NCBI GenBank assembly: GCA_964475755.1
Contig: CAYYXR010000019.1
Span: 1 to 50,905 of the forward strand
DNA from: UBA11612 sp964475755
GTDB lineage: Bacteria > Pseudomonadota > Alphaproteobacteria > Rhodospirillales > Rhodospirillaceae
Reading direction: 5' to 3'
DNA length: 50,905 nucleotides
The position numbers and the translations under genes were made by a program. Each line of letters starts with the position of its first letter. The stretch's first letter is position 1. Under the pieces are notes generated by a model. The model saw only the letters and a list, made by a program, of their open reading frames with translations, did no database searches and was not told where the DNA came from. Shown piece after piece: positions 15,365-24,295 of the stretch.

Positions 15365-15916
15365 ATGTCGAATACGGCACATGCCCATGCTGCCGATGCG
15401 GGGGGTGAATCCCGCCGTGACTTTCTATTGCATTCAACGGTAGCAGTCGGAACGTTGGGCGGAGTGATGATGGTTTGGCCGCTCTTGGACAGCATGAATC
15501 CGGCGGCGGATACATTGTCATTGTCCACGACGGAATTCAGTGTTGACGGCATCGAGCCGGGACAGGGCATTACCGTTGTCTGGCGCGGCAAGCCGGTTTT
15601 TGTCCGTCACCGCACGGCGTCTGAGATCGAAGCGGCGGAGACGGTGGATATGGATGATCTCCCCGATCCGCAGGCCGATGATGCGCGGGTGCAGAACCCC
15701 GAGTTCCTCATACTTGTCGGCGTATGCACGCACCTTGGCTGCATTCCGCTTGGAATGAAGCAAACCGAGCCGCGCGGTGACTTCGGCGGTTGGTTCTGTC
15801 CTTGCCATGGATCGCACTACGACACATCGGGGCGCATTCGCCGCGGACCCGCACCCGCCAATCTCGAGGTGCCTCCGTATGAATTCGTGTCCGACACCAC
15901 TGTGCGCATCGGTTAA
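15365..15916 (+). CDS. petA: Ubiquinol-cytochrome c reductase Rieske iron-sulfur subunit
   Basis: The Rieske protein of the cytochrome bc1 complex, 183 residues, carrying a 2Fe-2S cluster that takes electrons from ubiquinol. The N-terminus has a twin-arginine motif (SRRDFLL, 17-23) followed by one membrane span that stays as an anchor. Cluster ligands are in CTHLGC (121-126) and CPCHGSHYD (145-153). ATG 15365 gives the standard start; the frame extends 48 bases upstream. It is first in the petABC operon, 11 bases ahead of petB. Confidence 0.97.
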   Translation: MSNTAHAHAADAGGESRRDFLLHSTVAVGTLGGVMMVWPLLDSMNPAADTLSLSTTEFSVDGIEPGQGITVVWRGKPVFVRHRTASEIEAAETVDMDDLPDPQADDARVQNPEFLILVGVCTHLGCIPLGMKQTEPRGDFGGWFCPCHGSHYDTSGRIRRGPAPANLEVPPYEFVSDTTVRIG

Positions 15917-15927
15917 GGGGGACATCC

Positions 15928-17148
15928 ATGAGCACGGAAAAAAGCATCTGGCGTAAAGCATACGAGTGGCACGAAGAGCGTTTGCCGATTATCGGCTTTC
16001 TCGACCACACGATCGGCACCAAATATCCGGCGCCGAAGAATTTGAACTACTGGTGGAACTTTGGGTCGCTGGCCCTCGTGATCCTGGGGATCATGATCGC
16101 GACCGGTATTTTCCTGGCGATGAACTACACGCCGCACGCCGATCACGCGTTCGATAGCGTCGAGCGCATCATGCGCGACGTGAACTATGGCTGGGTGCTG
16201 CGGTATATGCATGCCAACGGCGCCAGCTTCTTTTTCATTGTCGTCTATATTCATATCTTCCGCGGCATGTACTACGGCTCCTATAAAGCGCCCCGCGAAG
16301 TTTTGTGGTGGATGGGAATCATCATCTTCCTCTTGATGATGGCGACAGCCTTCATGGGCTATGTGCTTCCCTGGGGGCAAATGAGCTTCTGGGGCGCAAC
16401 GGTGATCACCAACCTGTTCTCGGCGATCCCATTGGTGGGCGACGAAATCGTAACTTTCCTTTGGGGCGGTTTCTCGGTGGACAACCCGACGCTCAACAGG
16501 TTCTTCGCTTTGCACTACCTGTTGCCGTTTGTAATTGTAGCCGTCGTGTTCCTGCATATTTGGGCGCTTCACATTCCGGGATCGAATAATCCGCTCGGCA
16601 TTGAAGCCACCCCCGCCGACAAAATTCCGTTCCATCCCTACTACACGTCCAAGGATGCGTTCGGTACCGGCGTGATGCTTCTGGTGTTCTTCGCGGTGGT
16701 GTTCTGGTTACCTAATTCCATGGGTCACCCGGACAATTACACCCCGGCCAATCCCTTGGTTACGCCGCCGCATATTGTGCCCGAATGGTACTTCCTGCCG
16801 TTCTACGCCATCTTGCGTGCGGTTCCGGACAAGCTCCTTGGCGTTATATTGATGTTCAGCGCCATCCTGATCTTGTTCGTTCTGCCGTGGCTGGATACGG
16901 CGCGCGTCCGTTCCGCGACATTCCGTCCGATCTTCAAAGTATTCTTCTGGATATTTGTGGCGGACGGTGTGCTGTTGACGTGGTGTGGTGCGCAGCTGCC
17001 CGAAGGCTTGCCGCTGGTGCTGGGCCGTTTGGGAACGGCATGGTACTTCCTGCACTTCATCGTCTTCCTGCCTGTGATCGGCTGGCTGGAGACACCGAAA
17101 CCGTTACCGGCGAGCATTAGCGAGCCGGTCATTAAGCCCGCGGAGTAA
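15928..17148 (+). CDS. petB: Cytochrome b of the bc1 complex
   Basis: Cytochrome b, 406 residues, the membrane core of the bc1 complex with two hemes and both quinone sites. Heme-ligand histidines lie in the helices RYMHANGASFFFIVVYIHIF and RFFALHYLLPFVIVAVVFLHIW. The Qo-site PEWY motif is present (VPEWYFLPFYAILRAVPDK). Eight or so hydrophobic spans are visible, as expected for the fused alphaproteobacterial form. A GGGGG ribosome site precedes the ATG. The stop is four bases before petC. Confidence 0.98.
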   Translation: MSTEKSIWRKAYEWHEERLPIIGFLDHTIGTKYPAPKNLNYWWNFGSLALVILGIMIATGIFLAMNYTPHADHAFDSVERIMRDVNYGWVLRYMHANGASFFFIVVYIHIFRGMYYGSYKAPREVLWWMGIIIFLLMMATAFMGYVLPWGQMSFWGATVITNLFSAIPLVGDEIVTFLWGGFSVDNPTLNRFFALHYLLPFVIVAVVFLHIWALHIPGSNNPLGIEATPADKIPFHPYYTSKDAFGTGVMLLVFFAVVFWLPNSMGHPDNYTPANPLVTPPHIVPEWYFLPFYAILRAVPDKLLGVILMFSAILILFVLPWLDTARVRSATFRPIFKVFFWIFVADGVLLTWCGAQLPEGLPLVLGRLGTAWYFLHFIVFLPVIGWLETPKPLPASISEPVIKPAE

Positions 17149-17152
17149 TGCC

Positions 17153-17917
17153 ATGAAAAAGATCATTCTGGCCGCCGCGGCGGCAACCGTCCTCTCGATG
17201 CCCATGGCTGTAAATGCGGCCGAAGATATCGCTGTTCCCACACAAGAGTGGAGCTTCAACGGTCTGCTTGGCACGTTCGATAAGCAGCAGCTTCAGCGCG
17301 GCCTGCAGGTGTACCGTGAGGTGTGTGCGGCATGTCACGGCCTCAAATACATTGCCTTCCGCAACTTTGAGGCGCTGGGATACAGCGAAGGCCAGATCAA
17401 GGCGCTCGCTGAGGAGCACCAGGTTGAAGACGGTCCGGACGAATTCGGCGATATGTTCATGCGCCCGGCCAAAGCATCCGACTATCTGCCCGCACCGTTT
17501 CCGAACGATGCAGTTGCTCGTATGGCCAACGGCGGCGCACTTCCGCCTGATCTGTCTTTGATCACCAAGGCGCGGCCGAACGGCCCCGATTACGTTTACA
17601 ATCTGATGCTGGGTTATGAGGATCCGCCGGCGGACGTCGAGCTGATGCCGGGCATGAGCTACAATAAATACTTCCCGGGCCATCAGATCGCCATGGGTGT
17701 CCAAGTATTCGACGATCGCGTCGCCTATGCGGACGGCACCGAGGCGACATCCGAGCAGATCGCAAAAGACGTGACGGCGTTCCTGCATTGGGCCGCGGAG
17801 CCCAAGTTGGAAGCGCGCCACAGCATGGGTCTCAAGGTGATGCTTTATACCTTGCTGTTCACGGTTCTCGCGTATCTCTTGAAGGTGCGCATCTGGTCGC
17901 GGCTTGAGAAGAAGTAA
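17153..17917 (+). CDS. petC: Cytochrome c1 of the bc1 complex
   Basis: Cytochrome c1, 254 residues, exported by a cleavable signal peptide (about 1-22, ending VNAA). Heme is attached at CAACH (58-62), and the distal methionine is probably in the stretch MPGMSYNKYFPGHQIAMG. A C-terminal anchor (about 225-245, VMLYTLLFTVLAYLLKV) holds the heme domain on the periplasmic face, where it passes electrons from the Rieske protein to a soluble or anchored cytochrome c. It ends the petABC operon, and a strong terminator follows. Confidence 0.97.
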   Translation: MKKIILAAAAATVLSMPMAVNAAEDIAVPTQEWSFNGLLGTFDKQQLQRGLQVYREVCAACHGLKYIAFRNFEALGYSEGQIKALAEEHQVEDGPDEFGDMFMRPAKASDYLPAPFPNDAVARMANGGALPPDLSLITKARPNGPDYVYNLMLGYEDPPADVELMPGMSYNKYFPGHQIAMGVQVFDDRVAYADGTEATSEQIAKDVTAFLHWAAEPKLEARHSMGLKVMLYTLLFTVLAYLLKVRIWSRLEKK

Positions 17918-17944
17918 TCAAACCTCGCACAAACGAATATAAAG

Positions 17945-17980
17945 AAACCGCCGGTCCGAAAGGGCCGGCGGTTTTTATTT
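17945..17980. terminator. Terminator between petC and ychF
   Basis: A perfect ten-base stem, AAACCGCCGG (17945-17954) and CCGGCGGTTT (17965-17974), is followed by TTATTT. With A residues on the other side, it can work as an intrinsic terminator for petABC and, less strongly, for the converging ychF. Confidence 0.88.
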
Positions 17981-17997
17981 GCCTGAATTGATAGGTT

Positions 17998-19101
17998 TTA
18001 AACGTTAAACAGGAAGTGCAGCACGTCGCCGTCCTGAACGACGTATTCCTTTCCTTCCTGACGCATTTTCCCGGCGTCCTTTGCGCCTTGTTCACCCTTG
18101 AGCGCGACAAAATCGTCGTAGGCAATGGTTTCCGCGCGAATGAAGCCTTTCTCGAAATCCGTATGGATCACGGCTGCGGCTTGCGGCGCTTTGGTGCCTT
18201 TTATAATGGTCCAGGCTCGGGCCTCCTTCGGGCCCGCCGTAAAATAGGTGATGAGATCGAGCAGATCGTGTCCCGCGCGAATCACCTGGGTGAGGCCCGT
18301 TTCCTTAAGCCCTAGACTTTCCAGAAACTCGGTTTTCTCGGCTTCGTCTTCTAGTTGGGAGACCTCGGCCTCAATCGCAGCCGAAATAACGACAACGGCC
18401 GCGCCTTCAGCCTTGGCTTTCGCCGCAACCTTTTCCGAGAAGGCATTGCCGCCGGCTGCGGCGCTTTCCTCAACGTTGCAAGCGTACAGAACCGGTTTGC
18501 TGGAAAGCAGTTGCAGGCCGTCGAACAGTTTGCGCTGGGCGGCGTCGCTCGGGCGGACGGTGCGCGCCGGTTTGCCCGCTTTCAGTGCTTCAAGGACCGG
18601 TGTCAAAAGCGCCATAAGTTCCTTGGCTTCTTTGTCGCCGGACTTCGCTTTCTTCGCGTTTTGATCCGCCCGCCGCTCCAGGCTTTCCAAGTCGGCGATC
18701 ATCAATTCCGTTTCGACCGTTTCTGCATCGCGGATGGGATCGACCGATCCTTCCACGTGGGTCACGTTTCCGTCTTCAAAACATCGCAGAACGTGAACGA
18801 TGGCGTCCACTTCGCGGATGTTGGCCAGAAACTGATTTCCCAGCCCTTCGCCTTTACTGGCGCCGCGCACGAGCCCCGCGATATCGACGAATTCCAGTTG
18901 CGTCGGAATAGTCTTCGCCGACTTGGCGATTTCACTAATGATCGATAGCCGCGCATCCGGCACGGCGACCCGTCCAACGTTCGGCTCGATGGTACAAAAC
19001 GGAAAGTTGGCGGCCTGCGCCGCGGCCGTTGCTGTTAACGCGTTGAAAAGAGTGGATTTGCCGACGTTCGGCAGTCCCACGATACCGCAATTGAAACCCA
19101 T
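17998..19101 (-). CDS. ychF: YchF (OLA1-type) ribosome-associated ATPase
   Basis: A 367-residue Obg-family P-loop protein that prefers ATP and associates with ribosomes. The Walker A motif is GLPNVGKSTLFNALT (9-23), the switch/G3 segment is DIAGLVRGASKGEGLGNQFL, and the altered G4 region explains the family's ATP preference. A coiled-coil insertion and a C-terminal TGS domain (ending VVQDGDVLHFLFNV) complete the fold. It is two bases downstream of pth, a widespread pairing. The petC terminator lies at its 3' end. Confidence 0.96.
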   Translation of the reverse strand: MGFNCGIVGLPNVGKSTLFNALTATAAAQAANFPFCTIEPNVGRVAVPDARLSIISEIAKSAKTIPTQLEFVDIAGLVRGASKGEGLGNQFLANIREVDAIVHVLRCFEDGNVTHVEGSVDPIRDAETVETELMIADLESLERRADQNAKKAKSGDKEAKELMALLTPVLEALKAGKPARTVRPSDAAQRKLFDGLQLLSSKPVLYACNVEESAAAGGNAFSEKVAAKAKAEGAAVVVISAAIEAEVSQLEDEAEKTEFLESLGLKETGLTQVIRAGHDLLDLITYFTAGPKEARAWTIIKGTKAPQAAAVIHTDFEKGFIRAETIAYDDFVALKGEQGAKDAGKMRQEGKEYVVQDGDVLHFLFNV

Positions 19102-19103
19102 AT

Positions 19104-19736
19104 TTAGTCCGTCTCCACCGGCCCGGAAGAGGCCTTACCGTTTTTGCCGTTCTGTTGATCCGTTTTCGGCGTCGTCGTCAGCAGAGCGACCTTGGTCATG
19201 AATTTGTTGTCGTCGCCTTCGACAAGTAAAGGCGCAGCTTCACATACCGCGTCCAGGAAAGGTTTAAGCCATTCCATATCCGCCTTTGAAAAATTCTGAA
19301 GAACGTGGCCGGACATGTCCCTCGAGCCCGGCGGGCGGCCGACACCCATACGCACGCGCCAATACTCTGAGCCGATGTGTGCGTCGAGGCTCTTGATGCC
19401 GTTATGGCCTGCGCTGCCACCACCTTGTTTAACCCGGATCTTTCCGGCGGCTAGTTCGGCTTCATCGTAAAAGACAACGGTGTCTTCAGCCGGGATTTTG
19501 TAAAAGCGCGCCGCTTCGCCGACACTTTGCCCCGACAAATTCATGTAGGTCATGGGTTTGAGCGCTAAAACCTTTGTTCCGCCGATCGTGCCTTCCGCAA
19601 TCATGCCCTGAAAGCGGCTTCGCCATGGACCAAAGGCATGCTTCTCGGCGATGGCGTCCAGCGCCATGAAGCCGATATTGTGACGGTTGTTGGCGTAGGA
19701 CTCGCCCGGATTTCCCAGTCCCACCAGAAGCCGCAT
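19104..19736 (-). CDS. pth: Peptidyl-tRNA hydrolase
   Basis: Peptidyl-tRNA hydrolase, 210 residues, which recycles tRNA from prematurely released peptidyl-tRNA. The N-terminus MRLLVGLGNPGESYANNRHNIGF includes the catalytic histidine region, and the later GGSAGHNGIKSLDAHIG and RVRMGVGRP motifs are intact. A polar C-terminal tail of about 20 residues after LTTTPK is longer than the core enzyme and likely disordered. It lies between rplY and ychF, all on the same strand, forming a translation-related operon. Confidence 0.96.
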   Translation of the reverse strand: MRLLVGLGNPGESYANNRHNIGFMALDAIAEKHAFGPWRSRFQGMIAEGTIGGTKVLALKPMTYMNLSGQSVGEAARFYKIPAEDTVVFYDEAELAAGKIRVKQGGGSAGHNGIKSLDAHIGSEYWRVRMGVGRPPGSRDMSGHVLQNFSKADMEWLKPFLDAVCEAAPLLVEGDDNKFMTKVALLTTTPKTDQQNGKNGKASSGPVETD

Positions 19737-19816
19737 GGGCGGGCCCCCTTAAGCGGAAAGTGGTTGGAGAATGCTGTTCCGGCGGCTCGTATAAAGCCGC
19801 CGGAGCAAGCAGACGG

Positions 19817-20488
19817 CTACTTGTCGTCCTTGTCGTCGCCCTCTTTGGACTCGCCCTCGGCCGCTTTTGCTTCGCCTTCGCCCTCTTCGCCTTCGGCGGG
19901 CTTGGCTTCTTCTTCGACCACCATGACCGTCGGCGGAGCGATGGTGCAGATGGTGAAGTTGCGGGCGATGGTCGGCTTGACGGTTTCGGGCAATCCGACG
20001 GACTGGATGTGGACGGAATCGCCGATCTCAAGGCCGGTCAGATCGATATCGATATGATCGGGCAAATCGTCCGGACGGCCTTTCACTTCCACGTCGTGGC
20101 GCACGATATTGAGCACGCCGCCAAGCTTAATGCCGGGCGAGGCCGGTTCATTGAGAAAGCGCACGGGGATCGGGACGCGAACGATCGTGTCTTTGTCAAT
20201 CCGGCGGAAGTCGGCATGGATCGGTTTGTCCGATACGGGGTCCAGCTGAACGTCCATGGCCATGGTGCGTTGCTTTTGGCCGCCGATTTCGACCTCGAAA
20301 ATATTGGTCTTGAATGCAGGATCGTGCATCAATGTGACGAGAGTTCCGGGCTCGAGAGCGATCAGCGTGGCTTCTTGACGGCCGCCGTAAATCACGCCGG
20401 GAACCAGTCCCTGACGGCGTGTTGCACGGGCTGCCCCCTTACCTGCCCGATCGCGCCCCTGCACAGTTAAAGTGCTGGTTTTAGGCAT
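19817..20488 (-). CDS. rplY: 50S ribosomal protein L25/Ctc with acidic tail
   Basis: The long (Ctc/TL5) form of ribosomal protein L25, 223 residues, binding 5S rRNA. The N-terminal L25 domain shows GKGAARATRRQGLVPGVIYGG, and the beta-rich C-terminal domain includes the segment HIDIDLTGLEIGDSVH. The last 35 or so residues are almost entirely Glu, Asp, Lys, Gly and Ala, an acidic low-complexity extension seen in several Alphaproteobacteria. It is first of an rplY-pth-ychF operon. The 211-base gap to the divergent HAD gene is GC-rich and holds both promoters; I see no further gene there. Confidence 0.95.
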   Translation of the reverse strand: MPKTSTLTVQGRDRAGKGAARATRRQGLVPGVIYGGRQEATLIALEPGTLVTLMHDPAFKTNIFEVEIGGQKQRTMAMDVQLDPVSDKPIHADFRRIDKDTIVRVPIPVRFLNEPASPGIKLGGVLNIVRHDVEVKGRPDDLPDHIDIDLTGLEIGDSVHIQSVGLPETVKPTIARNFTICTIAPPTVMVVEEEAKPAEGEEGEGEAKAAEGESKEGDDKDDK

Positions 20489-20699
20489 TTAAATTCTCCT
20501 CAGTGGTCCCTTTCCGATCCCAGGGTTTTCCTGGAACCAGTCGGCGCGGCCTCCAGGGGTGCCGCTGCCGGTTCCGCCCGACGGGCGGGACCGCGGTCAT
20601 GTACACGGTTCGCCCGGGCAAGGCAAGGCGCCAAGGGGGGTTTTCCAGGGGGCGTCCCTTGAGCCAATATACAGCGCCCGCACCCTAGGAACCGCTCAT

Positions 20700-21392
20700 T
20701 TGCCCCAGAATACCGCCCCTCATGCCGACTTGGCACCTGCCCGAATCGCGGTTTTTGACCTGGACCGGACAATCACCCGGTCGGGGACCTATACGCCCTT
20801 TCTTATGCACTGCACCCGTGACCGGCCCCTTCGCTACCTGCGGGTGCCGTTGGCCATAGGCGCCATGGGGGCATACGTGGCCAAACGTACCTCCCGAAAG
20901 GCCCTCAAGGCCCGCATGCTCGCGTTATTCGTCGCCGGGGCGAGCCGCGATCAGATCAAGGCATGGAGCGAGGCCTTTGTAGAGCGCTGGTTGACCGTGC
21001 AGGTCCGCCCCGGCGCCGTTGAAGCCATCGAGCGCCACCGAGAGGCCGGCGACCGTATTGTGATGGCGACGGCCAGCTTTGATTTTTACGCTAAAGAGTT
21101 TTCCCGCCGCCTGGGCATTCACGAGACAATCGCCACGGGTTCGGTCTGGGACCGCTCGGAGCGTCTCTGTGCGGATGTTGATGGAGAGAACTGCTACGGA
21201 CCGGCAAAGGTTGAAGCCGTCGATTCATACCTGGCGCGGCTCCCGTCGCGGCCAAAGGTTATTTTCTACTCGGACCACCACTCTGACTTTGAATTGCTGA
21301 AAATGGCCGACGAAGGCATCGCCGTTAATCCCAATGCAAAACTCCACAAGCTTGCTCTGGAGCACGGAATTCAAATCGCTGATTGGGGCTAG
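20700..21392 (+). CDS. HAD-IB family phosphatase
   Basis: A haloacid-dehalogenase superfamily hydrolase of 230 residues (IB subfamily, phosphoserine-phosphatase-like). Motif I is FDLDRTIT (nucleophile Asp20, acid Asp22), motif II MATAS, motif III the lysine in YGPAKVEAV, and motif IV YSDHHSDFELL. The cap region is helical. No in-frame ATG fits; TTG 20700 has AGGA nine bases upstream and is my choice, with TTG 20730 an alternative. The frame runs further upstream into GC-rich intergenic sequence that does not look coding. Substrate unknown; phospholipid- or amino-acid-phosphate hydrolysis is typical of relatives. Confidence 0.82.
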   Translation: MPQNTAPHADLAPARIAVFDLDRTITRSGTYTPFLMHCTRDRPLRYLRVPLAIGAMGAYVAKRTSRKALKARMLALFVAGASRDQIKAWSEAFVERWLTVQVRPGAVEAIERHREAGDRIVMATASFDFYAKEFSRRLGIHETIATGSVWDRSERLCADVDGENCYGPAKVEAVDSYLARLPSRPKVIFYSDHHSDFELLKMADEGIAVNPNAKLHKLALEHGIQIADWG

Positions 21393-21404
21393 TGGTCCAC
21401 CGGG

Positions 21405-22166
21405 CTATTTATTGCTGATGCGCTCTACCCACGCATCCAGGCCCATAACGATATCCCCGTGGCCCCGCGACGTCTCACGATCCACGACGAAATAGGCAAT
21501 CCTGGGTGCAGCTTGTTTGCTGAGGTTCGCGCAAGTTGGCGGCAACTCGTCCGCCAAATTTACGGCAACGATACCGACACAGGATTCGCACTTTTCCCAT
21601 GTGAACAAATCGGAAAACTGCTTTTTCGCGGCGCGGTTTGGCGGCGCGATCGGATGGTCGATTCGCGGCCATTGACTGCGAGGCGGCAGGACTTCGCGAA
21701 TATCTCCTCCACCCGCCATATGATCACAAAGGGTATCGACAAACGTATTGATCGCGGAGACCTCTGACTCGAATGTCATTACCGTGTCGCTGAGTTGGTC
21801 TCTGAAGTAGGTGGCCGCTTCTTCGCGGGTGGCGATGCGCCGATTGCCGCCTTGCGAGATAACGACAAATTCCGTCCCGTACTCGCCAGGATACGATACC
21901 ATGCAAGGATTGAAGACCATCTCGCCCATTTCGCCGCAGTGAAGGCGCGAGTATTCTGGAACCGACATGGTCTCCGGCACCATTCCATCTTCAATTGAGG
22001 AGATTGCCGCGTCTGAGTAACCGGGCGGATAGATGCGCCTGAGCGTGTCCAGCTCGACGGTGCGCCGGTCCGGCGGAATCCCAAGGCCGTCTTGCGCTGT
22101 TACATCAGCACCAAACAGCGTCATCACGCTTGCGGCGGCGAATGCCAAACACGCGAATATTCTCAT
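21405..22166 (-). CDS. Secreted protein of unknown function, cysteine-containing
   Basis: A 253-residue protein that I do not recognise. It has an N-terminal signal peptide (about 1-24, hydrophobic core LAFAAASVMTLFGA, probable cleavage near VTA-QDG). The mature part holds several cysteines, in LHCGE, FNPCMV, TLCDHM, KCESC and PTCAN, which suggests disulfides in the periplasm. No catalytic motif or membrane span is evident after the signal. It lies between a HAD gene (convergent) and prs (upstream, same strand), with 84 bases separating it from prs, so it could be read from the prs transcript or from its own promoter. Confidence 0.7.
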   Translation of the reverse strand: MRIFACLAFAAASVMTLFGADVTAQDGLGIPPDRRTVELDTLRRIYPPGYSDAAISSIEDGMVPETMSVPEYSRLHCGEMGEMVFNPCMVSYPGEYGTEFVVISQGGNRRIATREEAATYFRDQLSDTVMTFESEVSAINTFVDTLCDHMAGGGDIREVLPPRSQWPRIDHPIAPPNRAAKKQFSDLFTWEKCESCVGIVAVNLADELPPTCANLSKQAAPRIAYFVVDRETSRGHGDIVMGLDAWVERISNK

Positions 22167-22250
22167 CGCCGAGAAGTTCCCTGTGAATCCAGTTCAAATT
22201 TCGTCGGTGTGAGTATAACCGATATGCTGGGCTGTGTAAGGCGGCCGATT

Positions 22251-23183
22251 TTATCCGAAAAGGCTGGAAACCGACGCTTCGTCGTTGATGCGTTTGATGG
22301 CCTCGGCCATCAAGGGGGCAATAGATAGCTGACGAATGTTTTCGGCGAGGCGAACAGCCTCGGTTGCTTGAATGCTATCGGTGATCACAAGCTCTTTAAG
22401 CGGAGAGGCGCTCACGCGGCCAACCGCACCGCCGGAAAGTACGCCGTGTGTTACATAGGCCGAAACGGACTTGGCGCCCGCCTCCATCAGAGCGACGGCG
22501 GCGTTACAAAGTGTTCCTGCAGAATCCACGATGTCATCCACGAGAATGCAGGGCCGGTCTTTGACTTCGCCGATGATATTCATCACTTCCGATACACCGG
22601 CTTTCTCGCGCCGCTTATCGATAATCGCGAGATCGGCGTGGATGCGCTTGGCGATGGCGCGCGCGCGCACGACACCGCCGACATCGGGCGACACAATAAC
22701 CGGCTCGTCACCCTTAAAATTGCGCTGGATGTCGTCCGTAAAAACAGGCGCCGAGAACAGATTGTCCAACGGTATATCGAAAAAGCCCTGAATTTGGCCC
22801 GAGTGAAGGTCGAGCGTCAGCACGCGTCCCGCGCCGGCCTGCGTGACCAGATTGGCGACGAGCTTTGCGGTAATCGGTGTGCGGCCGCCGGTTTTGCGGT
22901 CCTGTCGTGCATATCCAAAGTAGGGGATGACGGCGGTTACGCGGCGTGCGGATGCGCGGCGCAAGGCATCGAGCGTAATCAATAGCTCCATCAAATTGTC
23001 GTTCGCGGGATAAGACGTTGCTTGAATGACAAACACGTCTTCGCCGCGCACGTTCTCGTGGATCTCCACGAAAATCTCCATATCGGAGAAACGTTTGATG
23101 CTGGCGTTTGTGAGTTGCAGATGGAGGCAGGCGACGATCGCTTCCGCAAGCGGTTTATTGCTGTTTCCTGCCAGAATTTTCAT
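22251..23183 (-). CDS. prs: Ribose-phosphate pyrophosphokinase
   Basis: PRPP synthetase, 310 residues, making phosphoribosyl pyrophosphate from ribose 5-phosphate and ATP for nucleotide, histidine and NAD synthesis. Signatures are MKILAGNSNKPLAEAI at the N-terminus, YARQDRK in the ATP flexible region, TLDLHSGQIQGFFDIPLDNL, and the PRPP-binding loop LVDDIVDSAGTL. Length and start are normal for class I. The 197-base gap upstream (23184-23380) contains its promoter region and no gene I can support. Confidence 0.97.
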   Translation of the reverse strand: MKILAGNSNKPLAEAIVACLHLQLTNASIKRFSDMEIFVEIHENVRGEDVFVIQATSYPANDNLMELLITLDALRRASARRVTAVIPYFGYARQDRKTGGRTPITAKLVANLVTQAGAGRVLTLDLHSGQIQGFFDIPLDNLFSAPVFTDDIQRNFKGDEPVIVSPDVGGVVRARAIAKRIHADLAIIDKRREKAGVSEVMNIIGEVKDRPCILVDDIVDSAGTLCNAAVALMEAGAKSVSAYVTHGVLSGGAVGRVSASPLKELVITDSIQATEAVRLAENIRQLSIAPLMAEAIKRINDEASVSSLFG

Positions 23184-23380
23184 GATGCTCGTCGCCCCTT
23201 AGATTCTCGTCGCAGCCCCAAACCGGAGCCCGGCGGTTGCGTTTCCCATCCGGGCGCGCGGAAAGTATCAACCTGTCATGAGACTGTAAACTAGGCTTGG
23301 CGCCCGGAATTTAAATCACAGGATTTAGCCACATTTTCTGGAGATGGCGTGAATTTCGCAGGAATTCGCGGGCGCCGATA

Positions 23381-24295
23381 TCAATTTGCCGGAACATTCG
23401 ACAAAAGGCTGAGTAAATCCGGGGCAGCGGCGTCGGCAATCGCAAATGCCGTCGGGCCCCAGGCTTCGTCGAGCGCACCAACAGGAATCGTGTTTTCCAG
23501 CTTCACAGACCCTATTTCTGAGCCGTCGGGGGTCATGGCGTTCCAGGTGATTTCCACAAACTGAAGGCTTCTGTCGTAGGGTGTTACGCTGACCCTGCAA
23601 TTCAAAATAACGTCCGGATTAATGTCATCTCTTGCGACCCCATTCAGCGACAAACTCTGTAAGACGGCGAGCATTAAAGACTCACGGCCGTTACCTGGTG
23701 CGCCCTCAACAGGGGTGACTGACACTGTGGGAAATTCCGGACGCCTTTGAGTCTGTGGTTGCGGCGCCGCGGCCACGGACGGATCTTCGCCGCCAATCAA
23801 CGCCACAATGATGTTTGCCGCCTCATCGCCGACCCGGGCTGCATGGCTGGTGTCTCCGTCGCGCCACTTGTTCTCCGGTACATCTACACTTTGTGTGTAA
23901 GACCCGTTGGATGCGCCGCTCCGGGCACGAAGGGACCAAACGATGTCTATCGACAGCATTTCATCGGTTCGGCCGACGACATCGGCCCGGCCTTCCAACG
24001 AAAACCCCAAGCCTGCATTGTACTCGGCGGCTTCAGCCGGAATTTCCATATCCCGCAACGACTGCGCCACCGCCGCCGTCAATTCCTTGCTGAAGGAAGG
24101 CGGCGCCCCATTGATGGGCAGAACCGCGACACCTACGGCGGTGGGGATATCTCTAAGGGCGCTATGAGTTGTAACTGAAGGTGAATCCCGGAAGGGCTGC
24201 GGTAGTGATCCGCATGCGCTTAGTATCAAAGCGCAAATTATTGCCGCCAGCGTTTGCGGTCGCGCGAAATTTAGACTTGTAGCCAATGCGCTCAA
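23381..24295 (-). CDS. Putative lipoprotein of unknown function
   Basis: A 304-residue protein with a signal peptide ending in the lipobox LSAC (Cys28), so it is probably anchored in a membrane. The mature region has two beta-rich halves joined by a Pro/Gln/Arg-rich linker (around QPQTQRRPEFP); no enzyme motif is visible. The start is a TTG at 24295 whose last bases overlap the pgeF stop (TTGA), so translation is probably coupled to pgeF. It is the last gene of the hldD-lgt-midA-pgeF string. The lgt enzyme that would lipidate it is encoded in the same string. Confidence 0.78.
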   Translation of the reverse strand: MSALATSLNFARPQTLAAIICALILSACGSLPQPFRDSPSVTTHSALRDIPTAVGVAVLPINGAPPSFSKELTAAVAQSLRDMEIPAEAAEYNAGLGFSLEGRADVVGRTDEMLSIDIVWSLRARSGASNGSYTQSVDVPENKWRDGDTSHAARVGDEAANIIVALIGGEDPSVAAAPQPQTQRRPEFPTVSVTPVEGAPGNGRESLMLAVLQSLSLNGVARDDINPDVILNCRVSVTPYDRSLQFVEITWNAMTPDGSEIGSVKLENTIPVGALDEAWGPTAFAIADAAAPDLLSLLSNVPAN

